A model generated the notes under the pieces. It worked only from the letters and a program-made list of their open reading frames with translations, made no database searches and was not told the DNA's origin. Shown piece by piece: positions 17,424-28,400 of a stretch of DNA of 64,000 nucleotides. Position 1 is the first letter of the stretch; the number at the start of each line of letters is the position of its first letter. Source of the stretch: Aerococcus kribbianus (GTDB lineage: Bacteria; Bacillota; Bacilli; Lactobacillales; Aerococcaceae). The stretch is taken from NCBI RefSeq assembly GCF_026805545.1, contig NZ_JAPRFR010000002.1:124001-188000 (forward strand), read 5' to 3'. The translations under genes and the position numbers were made by a program.

Positions 17424-19232
17424 TTAATTTAAAAGTTCTTTACTCTCAGTAATAAAGGCTTTAGCATCTTCAGCAGCCAAGGCTACGCCAGCTTGCCAAA
17501 AATCTGGCTGAGTCAGATCAACACCTAAATGTTTGGCTGCCAAATCTTCTACAGTCATTTTACCCGTATCTTGTAATAAGGCAATGTAGCGTTCTTCAAA
17601 GTTTTCCGGAGCCTTTAAATATTGGGCATATAATCCTAATGAGAACAGATAGCCAAAAGTATATGGGAAATTATAAAAAGGCACATCATCCATAAAGAAG
17701 TGCAGTTTGCTGGCCCAAAAATGTGGGTGCCATTGGTCTAGCACATCCCCATAAGCTTTTGATTGCGCTTCTGTCATTAAATCATTAAGACGTTGGTGCC
17801 CAACAAAACCTTGGCGTCGTTCTTCATAAAAAGCCGTCTCAAACAGGAAACGTGACCGAATATTTAAGAACATAGCCGTGGCATTTTCTAATTTAACATT
17901 CAATAACTGCAAGCGCTGTTTAGCTGACTTGGCCTTAGCTAGATTCGCATTGGCAACAATCGTCTCCGCAAAGGTTGATGCTGTTTCAGCCACGTTCATG
18001 GCATAATTCTTATTCCAATAAGATTCTTCATTCATGACATGAGAATGGAAGGCATGACCCAACTCATGAGCTAAAGTTGACGTATCAGAAGCTGAACCCG
18101 TAAAAGTCATAAAGATCCGTGATTCATTCACTAAAGGCAATTCGGTACAGTAACCACCTGGACGTTTCCCTTCTCGGTCTTCTGCTTCTACCCAACGATT
18201 ATCCAAGGCATTTTGGGCAAATTTCGCTAATTTTGGTCCAAATGTGGCAAACTGTTCCACCACAAACTCACAAGCTTGGTTGTAATCATAAGAAATAGTC
18301 GGTTCAGAATCAAAGACTAGGGGCGCATCCACATCTTGCCAATTTAATTGGTCTAAAGCTAAGAGGGCTTGTTTTTGCCGTAAAAATTCAATAAAAATAG
18401 TCTTCCCTTGGTCGACCGCCTGCCACATTGCCTCTAGGGTTGCCTTTTGCATCCGATTGTACTCTAAAGCTTCCGCCAAGAAATGGTCATAATTGTGAGC
18501 TGATTGCACCGTTAAACGGTAACCAGCCAGATGGTTAATAATATCTGCAAAAACCGGTCCACGATCATCGAAAGCAGCTTCCCAAGCATCAAAGATAGCT
18601 GCTCGGTTAGCAGGATTAGGGTCGCCATACATACGATTCATGGCTTGGCCCACAGAAAAGTCATGGTGGCCATCAGTCAAGTCCACTGAAATCGTAAGAT
18701 TCGCTGAAGTCGTATCATAAATTCCGGCCCAACCTGCCATACCATCGCTATTTAAGTTAGCCAGTAAGGCTTCCGCCTCATCTCCCAAGAGACGTTTAGC
18801 CTGATCACGCTCCTCGTTCAAAACAAAAGCAAGCGGCGCTAAAGATGGATGGTCGATTAATTGCTGCCAACTATGGTCATCAATCACATTGAAGGTCTTA
18901 ACGAACTTACCATAAGCGATTTTAAATGGTTTCACTAAGTCGTCAACCTTGAGGCGCATGGCCTGAGCATAATCATCCGTCATGTCAGCATCAGCAACCA
19001 TCTGGGCAAAGGTTCCTGCATGTAAAGCTGATTCATTGAAATGAGCCACTGCGTCCAAGCAAGTCACTAAGGACTCTTGGGCATCATTAGCAGTAATATC
19101 AAAATCAGTTAAGCACTCAATAATTTGATCTCTTTCTTGGCTAAGTTGTTTTAGATGTTCTTGATAGGCGTGTCCTTTTAGACCGCCAGGATATAGGGAA
19201 TCAAAGTCCCAGGTTTCATTAATTGTCGTCAT
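17424..19232 (-). CDS. pepF: M3 family oligoendopeptidase (PepF-like)
   Basis: Cytosolic zinc metallopeptidase that cuts short peptides. 602 residues. Zinc motif HELGHAFH (HExxH) is in STLAHELGHAFHSHVMNEE, with the third ligand glutamate expected in the ETASTFAETI segment downstream. The N-terminal helical domain contains LNEERDQAKRLLGDEAEAL. It starts at the ATG after AAGAGGTGAGAAG. It is a single-gene unit with its own terminator. Confidence 0.93.
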   Translation of the reverse strand: MTTINETWDFDSLYPGGLKGHAYQEHLKQLSQERDQIIECLTDFDITANDAQESLVTCLDAVAHFNESALHAGTFAQMVADADMTDDYAQAMRLKVDDLVKPFKIAYGKFVKTFNVIDDHSWQQLIDHPSLAPLAFVLNEERDQAKRLLGDEAEALLANLNSDGMAGWAGIYDTTSANLTISVDLTDGHHDFSVGQAMNRMYGDPNPANRAAIFDAWEAAFDDRGPVFADIINHLAGYRLTVQSAHNYDHFLAEALEYNRMQKATLEAMWQAVDQGKTIFIEFLRQKQALLALDQLNWQDVDAPLVFDSEPTISYDYNQACEFVVEQFATFGPKLAKFAQNALDNRWVEAEDREGKRPGGYCTELPLVNESRIFMTFTGSASDTSTLAHELGHAFHSHVMNEESYWNKNYAMNVAETASTFAETIVANANLAKAKSAKQRLQLLNVKLENATAMFLNIRSRFLFETAFYEERRQGFVGHQRLNDLMTEAQSKAYGDVLDQWHPHFWASKLHFFMDDVPFYNFPYTFGYLFSLGLYAQYLKAPENFEERYIALLQDTGKMTVEDLAAKHLGVDLTQPDFWQAGVALAAEDAKAFITESKELLN

Positions 19233-19356
19233 CTTCTCACCTCTTATACTTATTATATGCTAAACACTGTTATTATCGCAATTTCATTATTAATATAAGG
19301 AGATTAAACTTAATATTCTTCAGTTAAAAGAAGTTACCAGATTAGTTAGTCAATCA

Positions 19357-19390
19357 AAAAAGCACCCGCAGCTTTTCTGCGGGTGCTTTT
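19357..19390. terminator. Terminator of the 3081-residue surface protein gene
   Basis: Stem AGCACCCGCAG/CTGCGGGTGCT (19361-19371 with 19377-19387), flanked by A- and T-runs on both sides, 30 bp past the stop. Its sequence closely resembles the terminator of the next surface-protein gene (28996-29035). Confidence 0.92.
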
Positions 19391-19419
19391 ACTTGTAAAC
19401 AAACACTGAAGTGAAGTGC

Positions 19420-22400
19420 TTAGTTCTCTTCACGGCGTTTAGCAAACAAGAAGCCTGAACCGAGTAATAAGGCAGTAAGACCTGCAAGTAAACCAACACT
19501 ATCAGCACCAGTGCTTGGTAAAGTACTTGCCTTAACGAGTTTTTCTGACTCTTCTTCAGTCTCTACGTAATCTTCTTCCTTATTAGATGTTTCTTGTTTA
19601 GTGGTTTCAGAAATTATCACATTCTCTTGTTCCACTGTAGGTTCTGTTTGAGGTTCTTGCTTATCGCTTATTTGCTCGGAATCATTATCATCGCCTTCAT
19701 CAATGGTATTATCGTCACGACCAGATTCATCGCCATTAACAGGCATTTCAATGGCTACGAAACCATCTAGCAAGTCTGGATGTGCGATAATCACAGTGAT
19801 TGGTCCATCGACATCAGTTCCTGGGCTAATAAATATATCGCCATTCTCATTAATCATTACTGGTAGTGCTTTGCCATCTTCATCATGAGCAGAAATTTTT
19901 GTCTTTTCATCTATGTTAATGACATTAATACCAGTGTCTTGACTATTGGCATTTGGTTGAACAGCTTGTACTTGGCCTTCAACTCTAATTGGTTGATCTA
20001 AATTAGGTGTCTCAACCTTAGTTCCTACTTCAACAATTTGAGCAATAGCCTCCACGTTGTCACCTGTGTAATCCAAGGCCACACGAGAAATCACTTCACC
20101 ATCCACTCCAGTTGTCACTTCGTAGAAGGTCCGTTTCAAGCCGTCTTGGCCGACTTGGACAATACGACGTTGGCCTTGTGGTAAGTTTGGATTTTCCCGT
20201 TCAATGGTTTCGAATGGAATGATTTCATCTTCCCAGACTAATTCCACACTTGGTTGAACAGTGGAGTCACCATTTTCACTTGTTCCTGTGCCAATTTCAA
20301 TGATTTGTGCCACAGGGGCAACATTATCACCTGTATAGTCCAAGGCCACACGAGAAATCACTTCACCATCCACTCCAGTTGTCACTTCGTAGAAGGTCCG
20401 TTTCAAGCCGTCTTGGCCGACTTGGACAATACGACGTTGGCCTTGTGGTAAGTTTGGATTTTCCCGTTCAATGGTTTCGAATGGAATGATTTCATCTTCC
20501 CAGACTAATTCCACACTTGGTTGAACAGTAGAATCACCATTTTCATCAACAAAATCTGAATTGTTATCATCATGGTCAGGTTTATGCCCTTCAACTGGAA
20601 CTATAACAGTAATAGCTTGATCTAGTTCTGGGTCATCAACAATCACTGTAATTGGACCATCAACATCTACACCTGGAGTAATAATAACATTACCCTCTTC
20701 ATCAATAGTTACAGGAACAAATTTACCATCTTCATCTTTAGCACTTATTGTCGTATCTTCATCGGCATAATCGACATTAATACCTGTATCTTGTGGATTC
20801 TCATCTGGTTGAACTTCGTTGACATCTCCACTGACAACTGGTACTTGGTTATTTTCTTGACCAGGTTCTAATGGTGTCATTGGAATGGAGCCAACATCTT
20901 TTGGATCTGAACCCTTGCTGATTTCTTCCTCATCAGGAATGCCATCCCCATCATCATCGGTATCGGTGATATCTGGTACACCATCACCATCGGTGTCACG
21001 TTGAACAGTGATTGAGAAGGTTTCGCTACTTTCGTTTCCTGCTGCATCGGTTGCTGTCACAGTGACGTCATAGCTGGCTACCTCTTCTTCATCAGTGAAG
21101 TTATGACTTGGGTTACCGCTCACTAAGCCGGTGGCTGGGTCATACGTAACACCTTCTGGTAATCCATCAACACTTACTGTTGCTTCAGAGTCATCCGTTT
21201 GAACCACGAATGGATCAATTGATTGACCTGCTACCACTGTTTGATTATCAATTGCTGTAATGGTAGGAGCTTGTGTATCTGGCATTGAATTTTCATCTTT
21301 TGGATCCGTGCCAGCAGCGATTTCTTCTTCATCAGTGAAGCCATCGCCATCATCATCCGCATCGGTGACATCTGGTTTACCATCACCATCGGTGTCACGT
21401 TGAACAGTAATGTTGACTGTTTCTTTTGCACTTGATCCATCTGGATTAGTGATTGTAACTTCTGTCGTCAATTCGCGGCTTTCTTCGTCATCAACCCAAT
21501 CAGTGATTGCTGGCGTACCAGTGATTGCCTTAGTCTCTGGATTGAATGCAAGGCCATTCGGTAGAGACGCTTCATCGACTAATACTTCTGCTGCTTCATT
21601 TTCAGGAGTGATTGTCACATCAGCGATTGCTTGGCCTTCAACGACGCTTTGATTGTCGTTACTTACTTCGCCACCTGTAACTGGTGTGATAACAATTGCT
21701 GGAATGGAATCAGCGTCTTTTGGATCTGAACCCTTGCTGATTTCTTCCTCATCAGGAATGCCATCCCCATCATCATCCGTATCGGTGATATCTGGTACAC
21801 CATCACCATCGGTGTCGCGTTGAACAGTGATTGAGAAGGTTTCGCTACTTTCGTTTCCTGCTGCATCGGTTGCTGTCACAGTGACGTCATAGCTGGCTGC
21901 CTCTTCTTCACCAGTGAAGTTATGACTTGGTTTACCGCTCACTAAGCCGGTGGCTGGGTCATATGTGACGCCTTCTGGTAATCCATCAACACTTATAGTT
22001 GCTTCAGGGTCATCCGTTTGAACTACGAATGGATTAATTGAATCGCCTGCTACCACTATTTGATTTTCAATTGCTGTAATGGTAGGAGCTTGTGTATCTG
22101 GCATTGAATTTTCATCTTTTGGATCCGTGCCAGCAGCGATTTCTTCTTCATCAGTGAAGCCATCGCCATCATCATCCGTATCGGTGACATCTGGTTTACC
22201 ATCACCATCGGTGTCACGTTGAACAGTAATGTTGACTGTTTCTTTTGCACTTGATCCATCTGGGTTAGTGATTGTGACTTCTGTCGTCAATTCGCGGCTT
22301 TCTTCGTCATCAGCCCAATCAGTGATTGCTGGCGTACCAGTGATTGTCTTAGTCTCTGGATTGAATGTAAGGCCATTCGGTAGAGACGCTTCATCGACTG

Positions 22401-25400
22401 ATACTTCTGCTGCTTCATTTTCAGGAGTGATTGTCACTTCATCGATTGGTTGGCCTTCAACAACGCTTTGATTGTCGTTAGTTACTTCGCCACCTGTAAC
22501 TGGTGAGACAACAGTTGCTGGAATGGAATCAGCGTCTTTTGGATCTGAACCCTTGCTGATTTCTTCCTCATCAGGAATGCCATCCCCATCATCATCCGTA
22601 TCGGTGATATCTGGTACACCATCACCATCGGTGTCGCGTTGAACAGTGATTGAGAAGGTTTCGCTACTTTCGTTTCCTGCTGCATCGGTTGCTGTCACAG
22701 TGACGTCATAGCTGGCTACCTCTTCTTCATCAGTGAAGTTATGACTTGGGCTACCGCTCACTAAACCGGTGGCTGGGTCATATGTAACACCTTCTGGTAA
22801 TCCATCAACACTTACTGTTGCTTCAGAGTCATCCGTTTGAACCACGAATGGATCAATTGATTGACCTGCTAACACTGTTTGATTATCAATTGCTGTAATC
22901 GTAGGAGCTTGTGTATCTGGCATTGAATTTTCATCTTTTGGATCCGTGCCAGCAGCGATTTCTTCTTCATCAGTGAAGCCATCGCCATCATCATCCGTAT
23001 CGGTGACATCTGGTTTACCATCACCATCGGTGTCACGTTGAACAGTAATGTTGACTGTTTCTTTTGCACTTGATCCATCTGGGTTAGTGATTGTGACTTC
23101 TGTCGTCAATTCGCGGCTTTCTTCGTCATCAGCCCAATCAGTGATTGCTGGCGTACCAGTGATTGTCTTAGTCTCTGGATTGAATGTAAGGCCATTCGGT
23201 AGAGACGCTTCATCGACTGATACTTCTGCTGCTTCATTTTCAGGAGTGATTGTCACTTCATCGATTGGTTGGCCTTCAACAACGCTTTGATTGTCGTTAC
23301 TTACTTCGCCACCTGTAACTGGTGTGATAACAGTTGCTGGAATGGAATCAGCGTCTTTTGGATCTGAACCCTTGCTGATTTCTTCCTCATCAGGAATGCC
23401 ATCCCCATCATCATCGGTATCGGTGATATCTGGTACACCATCACCATCGGTGTCGCGTTGAACAGTGATTGAGATGGTTTCGCTACTTTCGTTTCCTGCT
23501 GCATCGGTTGCTGTCACAGTGACGTCATAGCTGGCTACCTCTTCTTCATCAGTGAAGTTATGACTTGGGCTACCGCTCACTAAGCCGGTGGCTGGGTCAT
23601 ACGTAACACCTTCTGGTAATCCATCAACACTTACTATTGCTTCAGAGTCATCCGTTTGAACCACGAATGGATCAATTGATTGACCTGCTACCACTGTTTG
23701 ATTATCAATTGCTGTAATGGTAGGAGCTTGTGTATCTGGCATTGAATTTTCATCTTTTGGATCCGTGCCAGCAGCGATTTCTTCTTCATCAGTGAAGCCA
23801 TCACCATCATCATCCGCATCGGTGACATCTGGCTTGCCATCACCATCGGTGTCACGTTGAATCGTCATAATGAATTTTTCTTTAGATTCGTTGCCAGCGG
23901 GATCCATTGCTGTAACTGTCACTGTAAACGCAATTTCTTCTTGGCCATCAGTGAATTCTACTGTTGGAGTCCCCTTAACCAATCCTGTTCCGGGATCAAA
24001 AGTAACCCCTTTTGGTAAACCATTAACGCTTATCGTCGCTTCTGAATCATCTGTTTGAACCACAAATGGATCAATTGGATTGCCTGATACCACTGTTTGG
24101 TTATCAATTGATGAAATTGACGGAGCTAATAAATCAATCACTAGTGGAAGAGAGGGTTCACTCACTAAACGATCCCCGTCTTGAGCCACAGCTGCAATTT
24201 GGCGGCCATCTTGACTATCTGATGGAAGCGTAAATGTAAAGTTTCCATCGGCATCTGCTTGAGTGGTAAGTGGTTGACCATTGGCATCAGTAATGGCTTG
24301 CCCACTAGCATCAACGAGCGTAATAATAGCATTACTTGGACTTTGACCACTAATTATTCCGCCTAATTGACTGAGTTGAGTCGGTGCTTGGCTGCGTTCA
24401 GCGGCTTGGACAATAACAGGATCTGACCAAAGACTTTCTGCCATATTAGGCACACTTTGCTTGGCCACAAAACTTTCCCCTTCAGTAAGTTGCGGGGTAG
24501 CTAAGGTAAAGTTTCCTTGGTTATCAGCAGTTATCACCATACGTCCCATGGCTTGACCTTGGTCATTATAGCGCATTATTTCCACACTAGCTCCCGGCAA
24601 TGCTTGGCCTGTAACTTGATGTTGATGGGCCTTGATTGGATTAATAGTTGGTTGATCTACCCGTTGTGAGTATTGGGCTTTGAGTTCAATACTATTTACA
24701 CTAGGATCAGTTGGAATAGGGGTAACCAAATCATCTTGCCAACCGGTGAAATCATAATGCTCTTCATCCGGACTCACGATATGTGTCTCCACTTGAGCTA
24801 ATTGGTCGGCCGTAATTGATATTCCTCGTAAAACCCAGTAAGTCGGTTGAACTTCTCCATTAATTAGGGCCTCAGGATCAAAATGTCCTTCTCCTAAATC
24901 AAAGGTCAACTTAACATACTTACCTTGACTTTGTGGGTCAGAAGATGGATCTGATGTCACAATATGCTCAAGCGGTTCGTATTGTCCAATATAAGTCGCA
25001 GACTGTGGCAATGAATTAGTGTCGATTTCAGGAGTATAACCGATAAAACGATAATTTCCGATGACTCTCGGCACTGGAATATTTATATCATCCCAGCTTG
25101 CATTATCATCTTCACTATCGTCATAACGAAAGTCAATGACGATTTGTTGAGACCCATCTTCAGCAAATTCACCTTGCTTACCAGCTTCAAAGACAATTCG
25201 TCCGTAGCCTGGTAAGGGTTGTTGCGACAAATCAGTTACTTTAATCACTTTATTTAAACGCTTGAATTGGGCTTGATAGCTATACGACTTATCCATTTGT
25301 GCTAAGGCATCATCACTCGGGAAGGATTCACTCGGATTTGCAATATTCACCCATTTTTCAAAGATATAGCCACGTTTAGCATCAACAGAAGGAATCCCAC

Positions 25401-28400
25401 CAATAGCTTCCTTAAATTCACCGAAACTAGTCCCTTCCTTAATCAAGTATTCTTGACTTTGTTCATAATTTCCATTAATTAACAAGAAACCATTTTCGTC
25501 AGTGTTTAGAGAGAGAATTTCATAGCCTTCATTGACCAAAGTTGTTTTTTGTTCATCGTTAGGCTGGCTAATAACATTAGGTAAAGGATTTGCAGAAATT
25601 GTAAAAATAGTATCTGTGGTAATAACTGGTGTTTCCACATTCCAATCGCCTTTATCATAACCTGGCTCACGTGTGTAGCTTGGGAAATAAGACATCGGTA
25701 ATTCCAAACCATCTTTGACCATATAGACCTTGTCTTCATCGAGTTGAGCAATCCCTTCGCCTGCTCTAAAGCTGACCCGATGTGTCCCTGGTAAAACGGA
25801 ATGATCAGGATTTTGCGAAATATCTGTAATGCCATCAACGGCTGCATAAACCGCTCGATAAGTTCCACTGCTTACTCGGTTGCTAGCATTAGGTAAGGAC
25901 GGATAGAAAGACCCTTGACTATAAACAAAACCGTCATTGGCTACTATTTCAGGGAAATAGTCAGAAGACGTAAAATCTTCCCAAGTCAAGGTAGTTTTTA
26001 CATCAAAAATCTTTTCCATGGAGCCATCAGCGAATTGACCGTGATTCCCTGCAGAAAATGTCACTCGGGCATAGCCTGGTCGACTAGGTGCGTTCTCGTC
26101 AGCAACTGGTACAATCGGTGCTAGGGTATCGACTACTCGGATAACTTGTCCAAGCGCTGGATTGCTCCCATTAGGACTATACGCCACTAAAACTAGCTCT
26201 GTATCAGGGGTTAGACTATCAACCGGAATTGAAAATTTAAATTCCCCAGTGTTTAGTTGGTCAAATGGAATCGTCGTCACTTCATAAACTTTACCAGTAG
26301 CTTGACCATTGGCATAACCCTGCAACTTCACTAACACATTACCCGCAGATAGATTGGTTTTGCTTAGAACTTCATCGCTTTTATCCGGATTTGGATTATT
26401 ATAGACAGGTAAATCAACAACACCAGTAATGGAATTGGCTTGATCTGCAGCAATTTCTAATGTCTCTGTTTGTGGGCCTATTACTAAATAATCAGAAGCA
26501 TTACGTGGATCAGTTTGATGGTAATATAATTCTAGATTATCTGGTACGCCATCACCATCAGTATCCACTGATTCTGTATTCATATCATTAGCCCATTCTA
26601 TAAAATCCACAATTCCATCGCGATCAGTATCATTCACACTAAGATAAGGCGTCACATAGGATCCAACAAGTTGGCGAGTTGGTTTCCCATTATCCCCATA
26701 TGTAAAGACGGGCGCATCATCTAAGTAGTCTGATTCCAACCAAGATCTAAAATATAATTGGTTATTATTTTTTCGAACGATATCGTTTACTTGCTCAGCA
26801 AAAGCACCTAGATTCACATCTTTTCTTAGTGGATAGTAAATAGTATAAGAACGGCTCTGTCCAAGAGTTCCATAAAATACATCTCGGTCAAGATTAAACC
26901 TTACATCATTTAAAGGGGCGTTAGTCGTCATGTCTGATGTTAGACCATAGCCAGGAGTTTTACTAGAATCAACCAAACCCGTTGCTAAATCAATTTTCAA
27001 TGGTACGGGTTGTCCTGAATAACCTGTTTGATCAGAGGGCCCTCCAACAGCATCAGAAGCTTGTAGTGTAATATTATTAATATCAATGTAAGGTAATAAC
27101 TCTTTAGGCACCATCTCTTTAACATAAAGCACCCAAGAATAATCCGTTTGCCAGAAATTTTGATTTGGTTTGAAGGTGTGAACTGATTTCAGTGTTCCAT
27201 TCTCCACATCAGGAATAATTTTGCCAACCATAGGGCCGGCAGTGAAGCCAGTCGAATGCTCTTCTCGTCGATAAGGATCATTGGCAAGAATATATCCCGT
27301 TGAAATACTCTCTTGAGCAATCGTATTAGGAAATCTTGCATCAGTTCCATTAATCCAAGCCGAATAGAATGAAATTGGGGTGCTTGCCTTACCCAAAGTT
27401 TCCAGAGTTTGATTATTCTTAAGGGTAATTCGAACAGGAGTATTATTAACTGCCCCAATAGAACCGGAAGACACAGTACTAGCAGTTATAGGTAACTTCC
27501 ACAGTGCACCGTCATCTTCCTTGATCCAAGAATGATTTCCAGACCGAATACCATTAATTTGCTTATAAAAATCTGGGTCAGAAAACTGTAAGATTGTATA
27601 ACCTGCGTATGGATAGCGAGGATCTTTGCCCCAACCGGCAGATCCTGAAGACCATTTAGTGATTTGTAACTGAATCGAATGATCGGAGTTAATTCCTTCG
27701 TAACGCAAGCCTGCATAACGTAAATTTGACTCAGCCACCCCGTTTACATCAAAATGGTTTTCTAACTCAACATCACGCGTACTATCTCTAGTTAAGTTCT
27801 CTTGTGCTGAGCGGCTAGTAACCATCATATTAACATTCGCTGGCGACGCATGTTTGAACGCCTTTGCGACAGGGGCAGTGTCTTCTTCCCCATTATTTTG
27901 GCTTTGAGCAATATTGTCGCTATGGTTACTTTCAATCTCTAAAGTCTGATTGACGATTAAATCATCATTTGATTTAGAACCGGTAACTAATCTCTCGTCG
28001 CTAGCTTTTTCTGAAGATTTAGAGAATGATTGAGACTCATGATTATTTTTTGGCTGCTCTTTATCTGTCGCTAGCTTATCGCCATTTCGTGTTGGCAATT
28101 TTTTTTCTTTTTGTTCTGTTTCATTTGTTTCGACAGTCGTGCTACTAGCTACATTTGTTGAAGCTTTCTCATTATTTTTGTCTTCTGCCAATGAAGCATC
28201 CAATTCTTGCGCTTCAAGAACCAATGCCGATATTGTTTCTACAGCACTTGCTTGATCGATACGTGCTTTGAAACTTTCTTTGTCTGCCGCAGAAAGGTTT
28301 GTAAGTTTTGCAATCTCTTCCTTAGCTGCAGTTTGTGCTAGAGCTAAAGAATCGTCTTCTTGCGCTTCATAAGTTGGTTGATTTTCACCAACTTCATCAG

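Noticed and set aside
21231-23504. Repeated 67-80-codon ORFs on both strands inside the giant gene
   Set aside because: Shadows of the 819-bp repeats in other frames, at the same offset each time.
20941-23860. Regularly spaced short identical strings that could suggest a CRISPR array
   Set aside because: The period is 819 bp inside one open frame; it encodes Ig modules and linkers. No spacer-like unique 30-mers and no cas genes.
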